A stretch of 6,360 nt of DNA from Leptolyngbya sp. SIO4C1. Lineage in GTDB: Bacteria > Cyanobacteriota > Cyanobacteriia > Phormidesmidales > Phormidesmidaceae. The stretch covers positions 1 to 6,360 of the forward strand of contig JAAHIA010000288.1 of assembly GCA_010671975.1 (NCBI GenBank). Direction: 5' to 3'. The translations under genes and the position numbers were made by a program. The notes below the pieces were generated by a model that was not told the DNA's origin, searched no databases, and worked only from the letters and a program-made list of their open reading frames with translations. This document shows, in pieces, positions 1-5,806 of the stretch; the first letter of the stretch is position 1; every line of letters starts with the position of its first letter.

Positions 1-99
1 ATTCCGGCTAAACTAACACAAACGGATGCCAAGCCCCGAAAGCTCGTTCATGATGGCGTTCCACTTATCTTTGAGGTGGCGGCGCTAAGCCACTCCTAG
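1..99 (+). CDS. 3' end of an unrecognised reading frame (partial)
   Basis: This frame is open from the first base of the window to a TAG at 97-99, giving 32 residues that end in ...FEVAALSHS. The other two plus-strand frames close within the same stretch (stops at 9, 14, 51, 75 and 86), so this is the only frame that could carry an upstream gene into the window. The residues match no family I recognise and do not resemble the N-terminal half of an RCK domain, although the frame is the same as that of the RCK_C gene that follows. It could be the tail of an unrelated gene, or non-coding sequence joined to the truncated channel gene. Thirty-two codons without a stop is weak evidence on its own. 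Confidence 0.3.
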   Translation: MPAKLTQTDAKPRKLVHDGVPLIFEVAALSHS

Positions 100-117
100 C
101 AAAGCTTTTCAGCTTTG
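100..117 (+). other. Perfect 7-bp inverted repeat directly after the TAG stop
   Basis: CAAAGCT (100-106) and AGCTTTG (111-117) are exact reverse complements around a TTTC loop. The repeat starts on the base after the TAG at 97-99 and ends just before the ATG at 121. It could be a weak terminator for the upstream frame, but no T-tract follows, and it overlaps the place where a ribosome binding site for the next gene would sit. It also lies at the point where RCK homology begins, so it may mark a rearrangement junction. Confidence 0.4.
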
Positions 118-120
118 GAG

Positions 121-510
121 ATGTCTATTAGCGCGATGCGCATTGCTCACCTGCTGACGCATCCAGCAGCGGTTGATTTTTTAGCGCAGGGCGAAGAGCG
201 CAACATGCTCAACGCGCTTTTAGGCGAAATTGATATTCAAATTACCGAGCTGCCCATTGAGCCGCAGTCGCGCTTAGTGAATGCAACCATTGGCGATATC
301 GAAGTGAGAGGTAAAGGCACCTTTATCATTGTGGCCCTGAGGCGATACAGCGGTGAAACGCTGATTCATCCCGATCAAGAAACCGTCCTAACTGCTGGCG
401 ATTCGGTTTTGATCATGGGCCACCAAGACGATATGCCCAAGTCTATTCAGCGACAAACGGCCCGGCGAGAGCTGCGCTATCGAGGGGCTCAAGTTCGTCA
501 GCGCCGATAG
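121..510 (+). CDS. RCK_C (TrkA-C) domain protein, probably a truncated potassium-channel remnant
   Basis: The 129 residues resemble the C-terminal part of cyanobacterial potassium channel/TrkA-type proteins. The first residues (ISAMRIAHLLTHPAAVDFL) match the end of an RCK_N Rossmann domain and the linker after it. The stretch from about ITELPIEP to VLTAGDSVLIMGH is a typical RCK_C/TrkA_C ligand-binding domain with its 'GD.V.V.G' end, followed by a basic tail. The two pore helices, the selectivity filter and the NAD-binding part expected upstream are absent from all three plus-strand frames. Family members would be two to three times longer. The start is uncertain: ATG 121 has GGAG directly against it, TTG 115 is in frame, and ATG 136 lies 15 bases from GGAG. 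I read it as a truncated pseudogene, or possibly a stand-alone regulatory domain. It converges with the next gene. Confidence 0.7.
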   Translation: MSISAMRIAHLLTHPAAVDFLAQGEERNMLNALLGEIDIQITELPIEPQSRLVNATIGDIEVRGKGTFIIVALRRYSGETLIHPDQETVLTAGDSVLIMGHQDDMPKSIQRQTARRELRYRGAQVRQRR

Positions 511-552
511 TGGGTTGCTAAGTGAGCGCACTTCAAGATGGTGGACAATCGT

Positions 553-610
553 GCAGACCGCTGCAGCGCGCCTATGCTGCCGCTGCTCAGTCTGCAACGG
601 CTCGGTTTTT
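553..610 (+). terminator. Possible terminator between convergent genes
   Basis: GCAGAC (553-558) pairs with GTCTGC (590-595), and inside it GCAGCG (563-568) pairs with CGCTGC (581-586), giving a two-part stem with an internal loop and a 12-base apical loop. A run of five T (606-610) follows, but 10 bases beyond the stem, so this is not a textbook intrinsic terminator. Its place 43 bases after the RCK_C stop, before a convergent gene, makes a termination role reasonable. Confidence 0.4.
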
Positions 611-614
611 ACCG

Positions 615-630
615 GCGCTCTATTGAGCGC
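615..630 (-). terminator. Stop-spanning hairpin at the end of the minus-strand gene
   Basis: GCGCTC (615-620) and GAGCGC (625-630) are a perfect inverted repeat with a TATT loop. The TAG stop of the minus-strand gene (620-622) lies within the hairpin. Read on the minus strand, it is followed after a few bases by AAAAA rather than a T-tract, so it is at best a factor-assisted end or an RNA 3' stabiliser. Confidence 0.3.
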
Positions 631-1126
631 TGTAACCCTGCATGTTTTCGGGGCGCAGCGGCTTGAGCACGCGAGCCGACTGACCAATTAAGCCCTCAGA
701 CCCCTTGACCACCAGCAGATATTTGCCAGCCTCTAGGCGATTGCGGTAGGGCAGCGCGTCGCCGCTGCCAAAGGCTAAGCCGGCACCGCCGCCGACAATG
801 AAGCTGCCGAGTGCGCCAGAGGCCGCCCCGAGCAGGCCGCTAATCAGCTTGTTACCGAGCGTGCCGGCCCAGGCAAAGGTATTGAGCCCGGTGATGCTGT
901 CAAACAAAACACCGGCCACAAAGCCGAATGGCACCAGCCATAGGGACATCAGGCGCATTTGTTTGCGGGCCTGATCGTTCGGGTCAATCAGGCCGTATTC
1001 GTCCGCTGACTGATAGCCTCGACCGAGAATGGCGACTTTTTCTAAAGGGACATTGGCCGACTCTAGGGCAGAATACGCTTCTTCGGCTTTGATGCGATCG
1101 CTCAGCACAGCAACAAGGTAGTTCAT
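620..1126 (-). CDS. Small glycine-rich two-helix membrane protein, cyanobacterial conserved hypothetical
   Basis: The 168 residues fall into three parts. Residues 1-40 (MNYLVAVLSDR, then AEEAYSALESANVPLEKVAILGRG) look like a beta-alpha-beta unit of the kind seen in YflT/general-stress-17M-like domains. Two hydrophobic segments follow: about 60-82, rich in aromatic residues, and about 94-120, rich in Gly and Ala (GLLGAASGALGSFIVGGGAG). Residues 130-160 return to a soluble strand-helix pattern (AGKYLLVVKGSEGLIGQSARVL). The soluble ends could pack together into one ferredoxin-like fold with a membrane hairpin inserted between them; that is inference. The Gly/Ala-rich helix pair resembles glycine-zipper segments. 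The ATG is preceded on the minus strand by CCTTTGCCAAA, with no Shine-Dalgarno sequence. The gene is divergent from the sulfotransferase gene. I know of no assigned function; a stress-related envelope or thylakoid role is a guess. Confidence 0.8.
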   Translation of the reverse strand: MNYLVAVLSDRIKAEEAYSALESANVPLEKVAILGRGYQSADEYGLIDPNDQARKQMRLMSLWLVPFGFVAGVLFDSITGLNTFAWAGTLGNKLISGLLGAASGALGSFIVGGGAGLAFGSGDALPYRNRLEAGKYLLVVKGSEGLIGQSARVLKPLRPENMQGYSAQ

Positions 1127-1372
1127 TTTGGCAAAGGGTAGGTCACGCTGTTTATTATCTCGCGCTGGCGAGCAGCCCTATAAAAATTGCGATCGCTCGG
1201 CCTGCCGTAAAGTTTTGCTATAGCACCCGCCCTGACTTTGGGAAAACTTAATCAAGTTTTTAAGGCTAACTGGCTAGACAGCTTCTGCCTAGCTGCCACA
1301 CTTTAGACAGTTCAGCTGAATTTGATTTGGCCTAATTTTTCCGTCTGTCGCGACGCTATCTAACCAAAGCCT
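1127..1372. promoter_or_regulatory. Divergent intergenic region carrying promoters for both flanking genes
   Basis: This 246-bp spacer must hold start signals for the minus-strand membrane-protein gene and the plus-strand sulfotransferase gene. It is visibly more A/T-rich than the genes. On the minus strand, GATAAT (within 1151-1160 of the plus strand) is a -10-like hexamer, but it has no good -35. On the plus strand, TGCTATAGC around 1216-1224 looks like an extended -10, again without a clear -35. It also contains a HIP1 octamer (1189-1196) and a perfect 10-bp palindrome, TTCAGCTGAA (1311-1320). I see no open frame or RNA gene in it. Confidence 0.45.
1210..1260. promoter_or_regulatory. Three AAGTTTT half-sites, two forming an inverted repeat
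   Basis: AAGTTTT occurs at 1210-1216 and again at 1254-1260. Its exact reverse complement AAAACTT is at 1243-1249, so the last two form a perfect 7-bp inverted repeat with a 4-base AATC spacer. The two direct copies are 44 bp apart, close to four helical turns. The arrangement suits an operator for a dimeric regulator, and an A/T-rich cruciform or a chance repeat is also possible. The regulator is unknown. Confidence 0.3.
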
Positions 1373-2236
1373 ATGACCACCGGCCGTTTGTCTCCGCTGC
1401 GTCAGCAGCTGCGCGATCGCAAAAATGACTGGGTGCAGCAGTATTTCAAAGCGCGGATTGAGTCGGTGCGCGATCCGTTTCGGGTGGCGCTGCGGCCAGC
1501 GCCCTATCGATTTTTGCTGATTTTGAGCCACATGCGCTCGGGGTCATCGCTCCTGAGCCATCTGATCAGCGCCAACCCTGAGATCATTGGCTATGGCGAA
1601 ACCCATCTAGAATATGCCGAGGCAGCAGACTTTAAGCGGCTGCTAGAGAACCTCTACTGGCATGCGCAAGAGTTTCGCACGCTGAGCGACTGGCAAAAGC
1701 TGCGCATGCACCATCGCTATGCAATGGATAAGGTGCTGCACAATAAGAAGTTTTTAACCGACAGCTGGCTGACCTCAGCGTCGGTCTACGCCATTTTTCT
1801 ACTGCGCCAGCCGGCGCGCAGCCTAGCCAGCATCGCCGATCTCAAACCTGACTGGGACGAGTCAAAGACGCTGACCTACTATACCGAGCGGCTGACGAAG
1901 CTGGTGGACTACGCTCAGCTAATTGACAGCCCGCAGCGTACGCTGCTGCTCACCTATGAGCAGCTGTTAAACGATACGGCCGCAGCGCTGTCGACGCTAC
2001 AGCAGTTTTTGCAGACCCAGGCCTCGTTTTCAGAAAACTATCAGCTGCTGAAGACGACCGGCATGAAGGGCGTTGGCGACTCGAAGGGCAGCATCAAAGC
2101 CGGCAAGATTGTGCGATCGCAGCGTCAGCTTACCCACCGTGTTGCGCCTGACGCGCTCGCTCGGGCGCAGGCGAGCTACGACTCGACCACAGAGCGGCTG
2201 AGCCAGCTGTGCAGCACGATTGATAGCTTTAGCTAA
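1373..2236 (+). CDS. Sulfotransferase family protein (PAPS-binding type)
   Basis: The 287-residue product is the right length for a cytoplasmic or Golgi-type sulfotransferase, which moves a sulfuryl group from PAPS to a hydroxyl or amine. Both cofactor signatures are visible. The 5'-phosphosulfate loop is at about residues 51-60 (LSHMRSGSSL, after a hydrophobic strand RFLLIL). The 3'-phosphate site is at about 145-153 (RQPARSLAS, after AIFLL), where R145 and S153 occupy the conserved Arg and Ser positions. A later segment near GMKGVGDSKGSIKAGKI resembles the Gly-rich C-terminal region that closes over PAP in related bacterial enzymes. There is no signal peptide or membrane segment, so it should act in the cytoplasm. 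The acceptor cannot be read from sequence. The ATG lacks a Shine-Dalgarno sequence. The propeller gene begins 21 bp after its stop, suggesting co-transcription. Confidence 0.85.
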   Translation: MTTGRLSPLRQQLRDRKNDWVQQYFKARIESVRDPFRVALRPAPYRFLLILSHMRSGSSLLSHLISANPEIIGYGETHLEYAEAADFKRLLENLYWHAQEFRTLSDWQKLRMHHRYAMDKVLHNKKFLTDSWLTSASVYAIFLLRQPARSLASIADLKPDWDESKTLTYYTERLTKLVDYAQLIDSPQRTLLLTYEQLLNDTAAALSTLQQFLQTQASFSENYQLLKTTGMKGVGDSKGSIKAGKIVRSQRQLTHRVAPDALARAQASYDSTTERLSQLCSTIDSFS

Positions 2237-2257
2237 CCATTCACTCTACAAAGCGCT

Positions 2258-4576
2258 ATGAGAAAGATTTTCCTGATGGGGCTGGCGGCAATTTTGAGCG
2301 CGCTGCTGCTAGCGAACTGGCCTCAGCCAGCGATGGCCCACGATCCGCACGACGTGGTGCAGCAGATTGAGCTTTCGCCAGACTACGCGCAGGACCAAAC
2401 GCTTTTTCTGCTTGTGCGCGGCAGCTTTTTAAAGTCAACCGACGGCGGCCAGCACTGGCGCAGACAGGTGCGAGGGCTGACCCATCGCGGTGCGCTAACG
2501 GCGTTTGCGCTATCGCCTCAGTCGCCCGAACAGCTCTATCTAGTGGCCAACGGCGACGGGGTCTATCGCTCTGACGATGCCGGCGAAACCTGGCAGCCGG
2601 CCGCTCAGGGGCTCGCAGAAACAGCGCTGACGCAGATTGCCACCGCTCGCGATCGCGTCTTTGTCGCGGGCGAAAGCGGCCAGCTCTATCGCAGCGTTGA
2701 CGGCGCTCCCTGGTCGGTGGCCTATACGGCCGCTGCCCCCATCAGCGCCATGGCAGTCTCACCGGACCAGCCTGAGCAGGTGCTGCTGGGCGATCGCGAC
2801 GGTCGAATTTATCAGCCGGCCCACAGCGGGCAGACCTGGCTGAGCGCCGCCACGCTCGATAGCCCAATCACTCAGATTGCCTTTCCACGCGACGCTGCCG
2901 ATGCGCAGACCGTCTATGTCGGGACGGCCTCGGCCGGCGTCTTTCGCAGCCGCGACGGTGGGCAAACGTTTAGCGCCGTTAACCAGGGGCTTAGCGATCT
3001 GAATGTGCAGGATATAGCAGCGGTGGATGAGCGCGATCGCGTGCGGCTATATGCTGCGACTGCAACTGAGGGCGTCTTCTATTCGGACGATGGCGGCGAT
3101 CGCTGGCAGCCGCTCAGCCTGGGGCTCACCCGCACTGACCAGGCCGATCGCATGGGCCATCCGCACTTCACTCAGCTGAGTCTGTCGCCAGCGTTTGAGC
3201 AGGATGGCGTCCTCTTTGTCAGCGGCTTCAACGGCCTGTTTAAGACCGCCGATCGCGGCCAGAGCTGGACAGAAGTGAGCACGCTGCCGGTCAATATTGT
3301 GATTGGCCTAGCCCTGTCGCCCAGCTACGGAGACGACCAGACGCTGGCTGTGGTCAACTATGTGGGCGAAGCCTATCTCAGCCAGGATGCAGGCGCTACT
3401 TGGGAACCGATGGCGCAGGGGCTGGCGCAGCCCTACTTTACCGGTCGGCTTGCGGCCGTTGATCCCAACGAAGACGAACGCCGCTTCCAAGATGTGGCCT
3501 TCTCGCCCAGCTATCCAACCGATCAAACTATTTTTGCCACGCTGCTGCAGAACGGCGTGCTGCGCTACCAGCAGGGGCGCTGGCGGCTGCATCGCCTTCA
3601 GCAGTGGGAGCGAGCGCTGACGCTCGTCCCTTCACCCAGCTATGCCAGCGATCGCACGCTGTTTCTGGGCACCCAAAAAGGCCGCATTTACCGCTCGACC
3701 GACGGCGGACGCAGCTATGACCCAGTCGGTCAGATTGAGGCACAAGCCGGCAATGAATCGCCTTATCTGGTCATTTCGCCTAATTTTGCAGCTGACCAAA
3801 CCCTGTATATGACCGGTCCAGCCGGGGTGTATCAAACCACAGATGCTGGTCAGACTTGGCAGCCGGTGACAGACGCTGCCCAGTTTCAGACTAAAGGCAG
3901 CTTTCGCTTAGCCATCTCTCCAGACTATGCCCAAGATCAAATGCTGCTGCTAGCGACCAGCGCTGGCCTCTACCAGACTGTCGATGCTGGTCGCAGCTGG
4001 CAGGCAGTCACGGGTCTTGCAGCGGAGGCAGCGCCCTACGTTGAGGCGGTGGCAATTTCACCGAACTACGCCGTCGATCAGACCTTCTTCGTCAGCCTGC
4101 GCGGGCAGGGCCTGATGAAGACTACCGACCGAGGTCAGACCTTTGAGCCGGTAGGAGACGCGACGCTGCCCTTTGCAATTGTCACCAACTTTGAAGCGGC
4201 CACCATGCCGCTGGTGATCTCGCCCAGCTTTGCCACTGACCAAACGCTCTATGGCTTGGGCGCTGTGTCTTCTGAGATCTTTCGCTCTACCGATGTCGGG
4301 GTGACTTGGGAAACCCTGCCGCTGCCGAACTCGCCCATCTTTGAGGCCTACCGGCAGCGGCAGTACGGGCCGCTGATGCGAGCTCAGCTTTGGCTCCATG
4401 TCTATCGTTCACGGCTGCTGAAGTGGGGCATTGCCGCGATCGCGGCGCTAGCGAGCTATGGTCTTTTGAGCTATCTGCCACTAGAAAAGCGGCTGCCGCT
4501 CAGCCGCCGTCAGATCAAGCTAGGCGGCACGGTGGCGGTCTTTGCCATAGCGCTAGCGGTGCTGCTATACGGGTAG
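2258..4576 (+). CDS. Secreted, membrane-anchored Asp-box (BNR/sortilin-like) beta-propeller protein
   Basis: The 772 residues open with a clear signal peptide: basic MRK, a hydrophobic core, and AMA before H28 as the likely cleavage site. A long repeat region follows, in which an Asp-box (S/T-x-D-x-G-x-T-W) recurs. Boxes begin near residues 60, 105, 146, 187, 231, 276, 330, 375, 437, 480, 527, 574, 622 and 677; those at 146, 187 and 437 are degenerate. The period is mostly 41-48 residues. Most repeats also carry SP-x-(Y/F)-xx-DQTL(F/Y), for example SPSYPTDQTIF. Fourteen units would fit two seven-bladed propellers. The C-terminus has two hydrophobic helices, about 720-741 and 755-771, separated by a basic loop (EKRLPLSRRQIK), so the propeller should sit in the periplasm, thylakoid lumen or outside and be held in the membrane. 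The family includes sialidases, sortilin and photosystem II assembly factor HCF136/Ycf48, but this protein is over twice Ycf48 length. Ligand and function are unknown. Confidence 0.85.
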   Translation: MRKIFLMGLAAILSALLLANWPQPAMAHDPHDVVQQIELSPDYAQDQTLFLLVRGSFLKSTDGGQHWRRQVRGLTHRGALTAFALSPQSPEQLYLVANGDGVYRSDDAGETWQPAAQGLAETALTQIATARDRVFVAGESGQLYRSVDGAPWSVAYTAAAPISAMAVSPDQPEQVLLGDRDGRIYQPAHSGQTWLSAATLDSPITQIAFPRDAADAQTVYVGTASAGVFRSRDGGQTFSAVNQGLSDLNVQDIAAVDERDRVRLYAATATEGVFYSDDGGDRWQPLSLGLTRTDQADRMGHPHFTQLSLSPAFEQDGVLFVSGFNGLFKTADRGQSWTEVSTLPVNIVIGLALSPSYGDDQTLAVVNYVGEAYLSQDAGATWEPMAQGLAQPYFTGRLAAVDPNEDERRFQDVAFSPSYPTDQTIFATLLQNGVLRYQQGRWRLHRLQQWERALTLVPSPSYASDRTLFLGTQKGRIYRSTDGGRSYDPVGQIEAQAGNESPYLVISPNFAADQTLYMTGPAGVYQTTDAGQTWQPVTDAAQFQTKGSFRLAISPDYAQDQMLLLATSAGLYQTVDAGRSWQAVTGLAAEAAPYVEAVAISPNYAVDQTFFVSLRGQGLMKTTDRGQTFEPVGDATLPFAIVTNFEAATMPLVISPSFATDQTLYGLGAVSSEIFRSTDVGVTWETLPLPNSPIFEAYRQRQYGPLMRAQLWLHVYRSRLLKWGIAAIAALASYGLLSYLPLEKRLPLSRRQIKLGGTVAVFAIALAVLLYG

Positions 4577-4633
4577 AGGGGTAAGCCGAATCGCTAGTAT
4601 GGGCGTGAGCAGTTCTTCCAAGAGTTTTCTATC

Positions 4634-5686
4634 ATGGCTATCCGCTCTCAGCTTCCCCTTCCTGCCTTCTTTGAGCCAGCGCGCGTTGGCGAGATCTGGC
4701 GCGTGCCTTACGAAGCTCGCGCAGCGCAGGCTAGAGACTGGGTCCAGACGCATGATATTGCACCGGCTAGCGTAGACGAGCGGCGCATCTGTCTGCTAGC
4801 CATCGATGTGCAGAACACGTTTTGCGTGCCTGACTTTGAGCTGTTTGTCGGCGGGCGCTCGGGCAGCGGCGCTGTTGAAGACACCAGACGGCTGTGCGAA
4901 TTTATCTATCGTCATCTCGGTGTAATTACTGAGATTGTGCCGACAATGGATACCCATCGCGCGGCGCAGATTTTTCATGCCTATTTCTGGGTCGATGCCG
5001 TCGGGCAGCCGCCGCCGCCGATGACCACCATCAGCTTTGAAGACGTGCAGCAGGGACGCTGGCGGGTTAACCCTGCGATCGCACCGAGCCTGGGCCTCAG
5101 CTCTGAACGGCTGCAAGCGTTTGCTCATCACTACGCCCGTCGCCTCAGCCAGGCTGGCAAATATCCGCTGACCATTTGGCCCTATCACTCCATGCTGGGC
5201 GGCATTGGCCACGCGCTAGTCTCTGCTTTTGAAGAAGCCTGCTTTTTCCATACGCTGGCTCGCCAGAGCCAGACGCGGTTTGAGCTTAAAGGCGGCAACC
5301 CGCTCACTGAGAACTATTCCATCTTGAGCCCAGAAGTGCTCGACGACCCCGAAGGTCAAGCAATTGCCCAGAAAAACGCAGCGCTGATTCAGCACCTGCT
5401 GACATTTGATGCCATTGTCGTGGCCGGCCAGGCCAAAAGCCACTGCGTCGCCTGGACGGTGGACGATTTGCTCAGCGAGATTCAGGCCACCGACGCCGCC
5501 CTGGCTCAGAAAGTCTATCTGCTAGAAGACTGCACCTCCCCGGTGGTGGTGCCAGGGGTCGCAGACTTTAGCGAGCAGGCAGATGACTGCTTTAGCCGCT
5601 ATGCCGCTGCTGGTATGCATCGGGTTAGCGCCGCCGAGCCGATGGCAGACTGGCTTATTTTTCCTTCACTGAGTTCTGTTCATTGA
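4634..5686 (+). CDS. Large isochorismatase/nicotinamidase-fold cysteine hydrolase
   Basis: The 350-residue product carries the whole catalytic set of the isochorismatase-like hydrolases. D58 lies in LLAIDVQNTF, K219 in ELKGGNP (followed by ENYS, as in the nicotinamidase KG...YS segment), and nucleophile C271 in VVAGQAKSHCVAWT. The zinc ligands of nicotinamidases also seem present: D106 and H108 in TMDTH, and H185 in WPYH. This favours amide hydrolysis (nicotinamide-like substrate) over vinyl-ether hydrolysis. The protein is much longer than typical 180-230-residue nicotinamidases: it has about 50 extra N-terminal residues and some 60 extra between H108 and H185, including a PPPP stretch. No signal peptide is seen, so it should be cytoplasmic. 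AAGAG lies 9 bases before the ATG and supports this start. It follows the propeller gene by 57 bp without a visible terminator. The true substrate is unknown. Confidence 0.85.
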   Translation: MAIRSQLPLPAFFEPARVGEIWRVPYEARAAQARDWVQTHDIAPASVDERRICLLAIDVQNTFCVPDFELFVGGRSGSGAVEDTRRLCEFIYRHLGVITEIVPTMDTHRAAQIFHAYFWVDAVGQPPPPMTTISFEDVQQGRWRVNPAIAPSLGLSSERLQAFAHHYARRLSQAGKYPLTIWPYHSMLGGIGHALVSAFEEACFFHTLARQSQTRFELKGGNPLTENYSILSPEVLDDPEGQAIAQKNAALIQHLLTFDAIVVAGQAKSHCVAWTVDDLLSEIQATDAALAQKVYLLEDCTSPVVVPGVADFSEQADDCFSRYAAAGMHRVSAAEPMADWLIFPSLSSVH

Positions 5687-5725
5687 GTCCCGTTCATTGA
5701 GCCCTGTTCACTCAATCCGACTCAC
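5670..5725. repeat. 14-bp tandem repeat overlapping the hydrolase stop codon
   Basis: Three consecutive units, TGAGTTCTGTTCAT (5670-5683), TGAGTCCCGTTCAT (5684-5697) and TGAGCCCTGTTCAC (5698-5711), follow the consensus TGAGYCCYGTTCAY with few mismatches. A fourth, degenerate unit, TCAATCCGACTCAC, occupies 5712-5725. The first unit encodes the last residues of the hydrolase (SSVH), and the TGA opening the second unit is its stop codon. Confidence 0.8.
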
Positions 5726-5728
5726 TAA

Positions 5729-5758
5729 GTATCGAAAGGTATCAAAATGTAGCGAAAT
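5729..5758. repeat. 10-bp tandem repeat with phased A-tracts
   Basis: GTATCGAAAG (5729-5738), GTATCAAAAT (5739-5748) and GTAGCGAAAT (5749-5758) are three adjacent near-copies. Each ends in an A-tract, so AAA/AAAA blocks recur once per helical turn, and a TTTTT run follows at 5766-5770. This pattern is expected to bend DNA. It lies about 50 bp upstream of the likely promoter of the next gene, where curvature or a row of regulator sites could matter. Confidence 0.6.
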
Positions 5759-5774
5759 CATGGACTTTTTAAGG

Positions 5775-5806
5775 TTCTTCAGAAGAATAGAGGTTAAATT
5801 ATACCT
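5775..5806. promoter_or_regulatory. Two adjacent palindromes upstream of the zinc-ribbon gene
   Basis: TTCTTC-A-GAAGAA (5775-5787) is a perfect 13-bp palindrome. Three bases later, 5791-5806 forms an imperfect 16-bp palindrome with AGGT and ACCT arms around an AATT centre (12 of 16 positions symmetrical). Both lie directly upstream of, or touch, the -10-like hexamer at 5806-5811, the usual place for repressor or activator binding. I cannot assign a regulator; neither matches a Fur, Zur or SmtB site I would recognise. Confidence 0.45.

Larger units (their letters stand above)
1094..5082. repeat. HIP1 octamers (GCGATCGC), eleven exact copies
   Basis: Exact GCGATCGC copies start at 1094, 1189, 1413, 2113, 2649, 2790, 3033, 3096, 3648, 4436 and 5075. 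Ten are inside genes and one is intergenic. HIP1 is the highly iterated palindrome known from many cyanobacterial genomes. About one copy per 580 bp is far above chance for an 8-mer. It is a genome-wide signature here rather than a local operator. Confidence 0.9.

Noticed and set aside
100..120. The hairpin after the first stop considered as an insertion-sequence terminal inverted repeat
   Set aside because: The two arms are only 4 bases apart, no distant matching copy or target duplication is visible, and no transposase is recognisable in the 99 bases upstream.
388..687. Minus-strand open frame overlapping the end of the RCK_C gene and the end of the membrane-protein gene
   Set aside because: It overlaps two better supported genes, has low-complexity Arg/Ala/Ser composition and no recognisable domain.
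1289..1531. Minus-strand open frame over the start of the sulfotransferase gene
   Set aside because: It is a shadow of the coding strand: the PAPS-binding loop is on the plus strand and this product has no motif.
3308..4399. Several minus-strand and alternative-frame open reading frames inside the propeller gene
   Set aside because: High GC and repeated codons produce long antisense frames; none has a family motif, while the Asp-box repeats continue unbroken on the plus strand.
2258..4576. Identification as photosystem II assembly factor Ycf48/HCF136
   Set aside because: The Asp-box fold is shared, but the protein is more than twice as long, has about 14 repeats and carries two C-terminal membrane helices that Ycf48 lacks.
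4796..5212. 138-residue minus-strand open frame inside the hydrolase gene
   Set aside because: It lies wholly within the well supported hydrolase and has no recognisable fold or start signal.
5670..5758. Tandem repeats considered as a small CRISPR array or replication iterons
   Set aside because: Units of 14 and 10 bp abut with no unique spacers, no cas gene is near, and there is no origin-associated gene; the copy number is too low for an origin.
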